Of a stretch of 42,681 nt of DNA, positions 40,551 through 42,681 are shown in pieces. The stretch is from Lachnospiraceae bacterium (GTDB taxonomy: Bacteria; Bacillota; Clostridia; Lachnospirales; Lachnospiraceae). Position numbers and translations under genes: made by a program. The stretch lies in the NCBI GenBank assembly GCA_017482485.1, contig JAFUMV010000131.1, positions 1-42,681 on the forward strand, read 5' to 3'. The notes under the pieces were generated by a model. That model was not told the DNA's origin. It saw only the letters and a program-made list of their open reading frames with translations, and did not search any database. The stretch's first letter is position 1; each line of letters opens with the position of its first letter.

Positions 40551-41243
40551 ATGTGGAACTGGCTTGTAAAAACAGCCGGAGAATGGAGCATGCTTTCCAT
40601 GATGATCCGTTTGACGGCGGCGTTGTTGGTAGGTATTTTAATCGGAGTTGACAGAAGTATGAAGCGCAGAGGCGCCGGCATCAAAACCCATGTGATTGTA
40701 TGTCTGGGGTCCGCCATCGTCATGATGACAAGCCAATACATCAGCACGACTTTTCCGGAGCAGGCGGATCTGAGCCGCATGGGTGCCCAGGTCATCAGCG
40801 GCGTGGGCTTTCTGGGCGTAGGAACCATTATCGTGACCGGCAGAAACCAGGTCAGAGGCCTGACCACCGCGGCCGGGCTCTGGACCTGTGCCTGCATTGG
40901 ACTGGCGGCGGGAATCGGCTATATTGAAGGCGTAGTGCTGTGCCTTCTGTTTGCACTATTCACCTTTAAGGTGTTAAACTATTTAGACCACCTGCTGCAG
41001 AAGCATGCGAAAAGTTTTGACGTCTATGTGGAGTTTGACTCCGGCAGAAGCATCGCAAAATTCCGGGATGCCCTGCGCAGGGAGGAAATGAAGCTGTCGG
41101 TTTTTGAAATTACCAAAAGTAAATTCAAAGGAGACGGCCCCACGGCGGTCGCAACCATCGAAGTTTCCAACAAAAGCAAACGGCCGGCAGGTCTGGATAT
41201 TTTAAGAAATATCGAAGGTGTAAAATATGTGGAAGAGCTGTAA
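40551..41243 (+). CDS. MgtC/SapB family membrane protein
   Basis: 230 residues. Four to five N-terminal membrane helices with the full MgtC signature: GVDRSMKRRGAGIKTHVIVC, then DLSRMGAQVISGVGFLGVGT and RGLTTAAGLWTCACIGLAAG. A C-terminal ~85-residue soluble ACT-like domain follows. GGGGAGG at 40539-40545 sets the start; the frame is open upstream to 40443 but that part is the R2 element. MgtC proteins are linked to Mg2+ limitation and modulation of membrane ATPase (family knowledge); the role here is unknown. The amidohydrolase gene follows after 11 bases. Confidence 0.92.
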   Translation: MWNWLVKTAGEWSMLSMMIRLTAALLVGILIGVDRSMKRRGAGIKTHVIVCLGSAIVMMTSQYISTTFPEQADLSRMGAQVISGVGFLGVGTIIVTGRNQVRGLTTAAGLWTCACIGLAAGIGYIEGVVLCLLFALFTFKVLNYLDHLLQKHAKSFDVYVEFDSGRSIAKFRDALRREEMKLSVFEITKSKFKGDGPTAVATIEVSNKSKRPAGLDILRNIEGVKYVEEL

Positions 41244-41254
41244 AGGAGGATAAT

Positions 41255-42064
41255 ATGAAAATAATTGCACATCATGCCCATGTTTTTCAGGAACAGGTAA
41301 GAGCAGAAGGCAGCATTTCCAGTCTGAAAAGTGTCATGGATGAATGCAGCATCGATCAGGCGGTATGCTTTGCGCCCTTCAGCAAATACTTTCAGAGCGA
41401 AAATGGCGAAAGCGCCAACAAATGGCTCTATGAACAGATCAAAAACGAAGAGCGTCTGCTGGGATTCGGAACCATTGATTTTACCAGAGACGACCTAAAA
41501 GACCAGACTGAGGAAATCTTTGCCCTGGGACTTTCCGGCATCAAAATGCACCCCGCATTCCAGAAATTCAAAATTGACGATGACCGGGCCTGCCAGGTCT
41601 ACGAAGTAGCCCAGAAGCGCGGTCTGCCCATCTCTTTTCACACCGGCATACACTGGCACAGAATCGCTGACTACAACACCCTTCTGTATGATGAAGTGGC
41701 TTACCGCTTCCCGGAACTGAAAATCTGCATGGAGCACGTGGGAGGTTACTCCTTCTTCAACGAGGCTGTTGCCGTGATGAGCAATAACCGTACCAATGTT
41801 TTCGCCGGCCTCACCAGCGTGTTTGACAGAGGCCAGAACAAATACTGGTATCTGGGAGAAGAAAAAGTCCGGGATTTAATCTGGCTTACCGGCATCGACC
41901 GCTGTGTGTTCGGCCTGGATTTTCCTTATAATAATGCAGAGAAAATCAAAGAAGCCATTCAGAGCATGAACCATTGCCTGGACAGCCTTGGGCTGGGCGA
42001 AGAGGAAAAGGCGAAAGTGTTCGGCGGTAATTTGCTGCGGATGATTGGAAAACAGGAGAAATAA
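41255..42064 (+). CDS. Amidohydrolase family protein (amidohydro_2 type)
   Basis: 269 residues, a cytoplasmic metal-dependent TIM-barrel hydrolase or decarboxylase. Expected metal and catalytic residues are visible: HHAHVF at the N-terminus, IKMHPAF, SFHTGIHWH, CMEHVGGY and GLDFPY (the late Asp). Length fits the smaller TatD/ACMSD-like members. AAAGGAGG lies just before the ATG. It is co-directional with and close to the MgtC gene, so likely co-transcribed. Substrate unknown. Confidence 0.88.
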   Translation: MKIIAHHAHVFQEQVRAEGSISSLKSVMDECSIDQAVCFAPFSKYFQSENGESANKWLYEQIKNEERLLGFGTIDFTRDDLKDQTEEIFALGLSGIKMHPAFQKFKIDDDRACQVYEVAQKRGLPISFHTGIHWHRIADYNTLLYDEVAYRFPELKICMEHVGGYSFFNEAVAVMSNNRTNVFAGLTSVFDRGQNKYWYLGEEKVRDLIWLTGIDRCVFGLDFPYNNAEKIKEAIQSMNHCLDSLGLGEEEKAKVFGGNLLRMIGKQEK

Positions 42065-42075
42065 TAGTATATTGA

Positions 42076-42105
42076 TTGTGAGTTTTCCGGCGGTTGTGCT
42101 ATAAT
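42076..42105 (+). promoter_or_regulatory. Promoter of the 76-residue protein gene
   Basis: TTGTGA (42076-42081), 18 bases, TATAAT (42100-42105), 36 bases before the start codon. Confidence 0.55.
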
Positions 42106-42141
42106 CAGATCATCACTTTTACAAAATCAGGAGGCACATTC

Positions 42142-42372
42142 ATGGAAAGCTACTTAATTAAAGATACAACCAAAGAAGAGCGCAAGCAGATCGTGGAGGA
42201 AGCGCTCGGCAACATCTCTGCAAACTGCGATGGCTGCATGGCCGGGCTGGCTGAAATGTATGAGGAATATATTGAAGGCCGCAAGGAAATCCGCGAGATT
42301 AACATGGAATATAATGCCAGATATCTGCGCGGGGATATGGAAAAGAAAGAGCGCAGAAGCTGCGTGATGTAA
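42142..42372 (+). CDS. Small conserved-type protein of unknown function (76 aa)
   Basis: 76 residues, charged and largely helical, no membrane segment. Notable are a CDGC pair (residues 30-33) and a C-terminal Cys, and a repeated pattern of EE/EI/KE charges. The start is supported by CAGGAGG at 42128-42134 and its own promoter. Similar short proteins occur in Lachnospiraceae genomes, where I recall some carrying a doubtful purine-biosynthesis name; nothing in the sequence supports an enzyme. The upstream in-frame stretch from 42094 lies in the promoter region. Confidence 0.7.
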   Translation: MESYLIKDTTKEERKQIVEEALGNISANCDGCMAGLAEMYEEYIEGRKEIREINMEYNARYLRGDMEKKERRSCVM

Positions 42373-42489
42373 ATTTCCTGGCATTGCGCTGGCGCATCTG
42401 TATGTGGAACATGAAGAAAGCTTTCGGTTCTTCAAGGCGGAGTATATTGGTATATCGGGAGTTTTGACTTAAGTTAAGATACATTATAA

Positions 42490-42534
42490 AGAGCCAGGGC
42501 ACTGCGACAATGAGCGCATATGAGCCCTGGCTCT
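42490..42534. terminator. Shared hairpin terminator between convergent genes
   Basis: AGAGCCAGGGC (42490-42500) pairs perfectly with GCCCTGGCTCT (42524-42534). On the minus strand it is followed by TTTATAATG, on the plus strand by AAAATTT, so it fits best as the end of the minus-strand gene at 42540 but can serve both. Confidence 0.55.
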
Positions 42535-42539
42535 AAAAT

Positions 42540-42680
42540 TTACAGACATGTCTTTTTCATCTCATTTATAATGCGCAATAATTTCTTATTGTATCCATAT
42601 ATTTTGTGAGCTTTCAAGATATCATCAATATTGTCCCATTTTTCGAAAGGTTTATCCAAGAGTTCTGCCATAGATTCGCA
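42540..42680 (-). CDS. Unidentified protein, C-terminal part (cut by window edge)
   Basis: An open minus-strand frame enters from the right edge and stops at 42540-42542. It encodes 46 residues, including MAELLDKPFEKWDNIDDILK and a basic end (NKKLLRIINEMKKTCL). It is followed by a hairpin suited to minus-strand termination. No family recognised. A start at the internal Met (residue 4 of the visible part) would make it a 43-residue protein; a longer gene beyond the window is equally possible. Confidence 0.4.
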   Translation of the reverse strand, partial: CESMAELLDKPFEKWDNIDDILKAHKIYGYNKKLLRIINEMKKTCL

Positions 42681-42681
42681 A

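Noticed and set aside
1-42681. CRISPR array, prophage, integrase, transposase or rRNA
   Set aside because: No regular spaced repeats, phage or transposase reading frames or rRNA-like sequence were found.

Overview
The window looks like chromosome of a gut-type Clostridia, most likely Lachnospiraceae. The signs are strong AAAGGAGG-type ribosome sites, frequent GTG starts, moderate GC, many binding-protein-dependent sugar ABC transporters with lipoprotein receptors, desulfoferrodoxin, SNF and YitT proteins, and Lachnospiraceae-style small proteins. This rests on gene content and style only; no rRNA or species marker is present.

Layout. (1) 1-5300: tail of a glycerophosphodiester phosphodiesterase (GDPD)-like gene, then an operon with a sugar-binding lipoprotein, two permeases and an FAD-dependent oxidoreductase, closed by a terminator. 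(2) 5350-6500: a decayed alpha/beta hydrolase and a desulfoferrodoxin gene. (3) 6580-11880: a TetR-type regulator divergent from an exporter with two ATPases and one permease, then a MATE pump. (4) 11930-20290: a membrane AraC-type regulator divergent from an Lpl-type oligosaccharide ABC operon ending in a DUF6259-like putative glycosidase. (5) 20280-28130: a sulfur amino acid block. (6) 28200-31380: YitT protein, a frameshifted DUF4317-like gene and an SNF symporter. (7) 31540-40410: a sugar or glycerol-phosphate type ABC operon with a metallophosphoesterase, a LacI regulator fused to a solute-binding-protein domain, and two tandem GDPD-like genes. (8) 40550-42681: MgtC/SapB protein, amidohydrolase, a 76-residue protein and an unidentified gene end on the minus strand.

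The most striking part is block 5. A homocysteine methyltransferase/methylenetetrahydrofolate reductase fusion gene is followed by a consensus promoter and a 48-codon leader ORF. The leader carries a Met/Cys run (MGMGAMHMCCCCACCM) and is followed by an intrinsic terminator. A segment just after the Cys codons can pair with the 5' arm of that terminator, which is the layout of ribosome-mediated attenuation. The operon behind it encodes a polar-amino-acid ABC transporter, a two-headed lipoprotein (polar-amino-acid binding domain fused to a MetQ/NlpA domain), a short MetN and a MetI. A tRNA-Cys(GCA)-like sequence with unusual features lies 28 bases after metI. I propose that this is a Cys/Met-responsive dual uptake system in which one lipoprotein feeds two transporters. 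The sequence features are direct; the mechanism is inference.

Dispersed palindromic elements of two families (R1 at 22528 and 31377; R2 at 28137, 29186, 29881 and 40456) occupy several intergenic spaces. No CRISPR array, transposase, phage gene or rRNA was seen.
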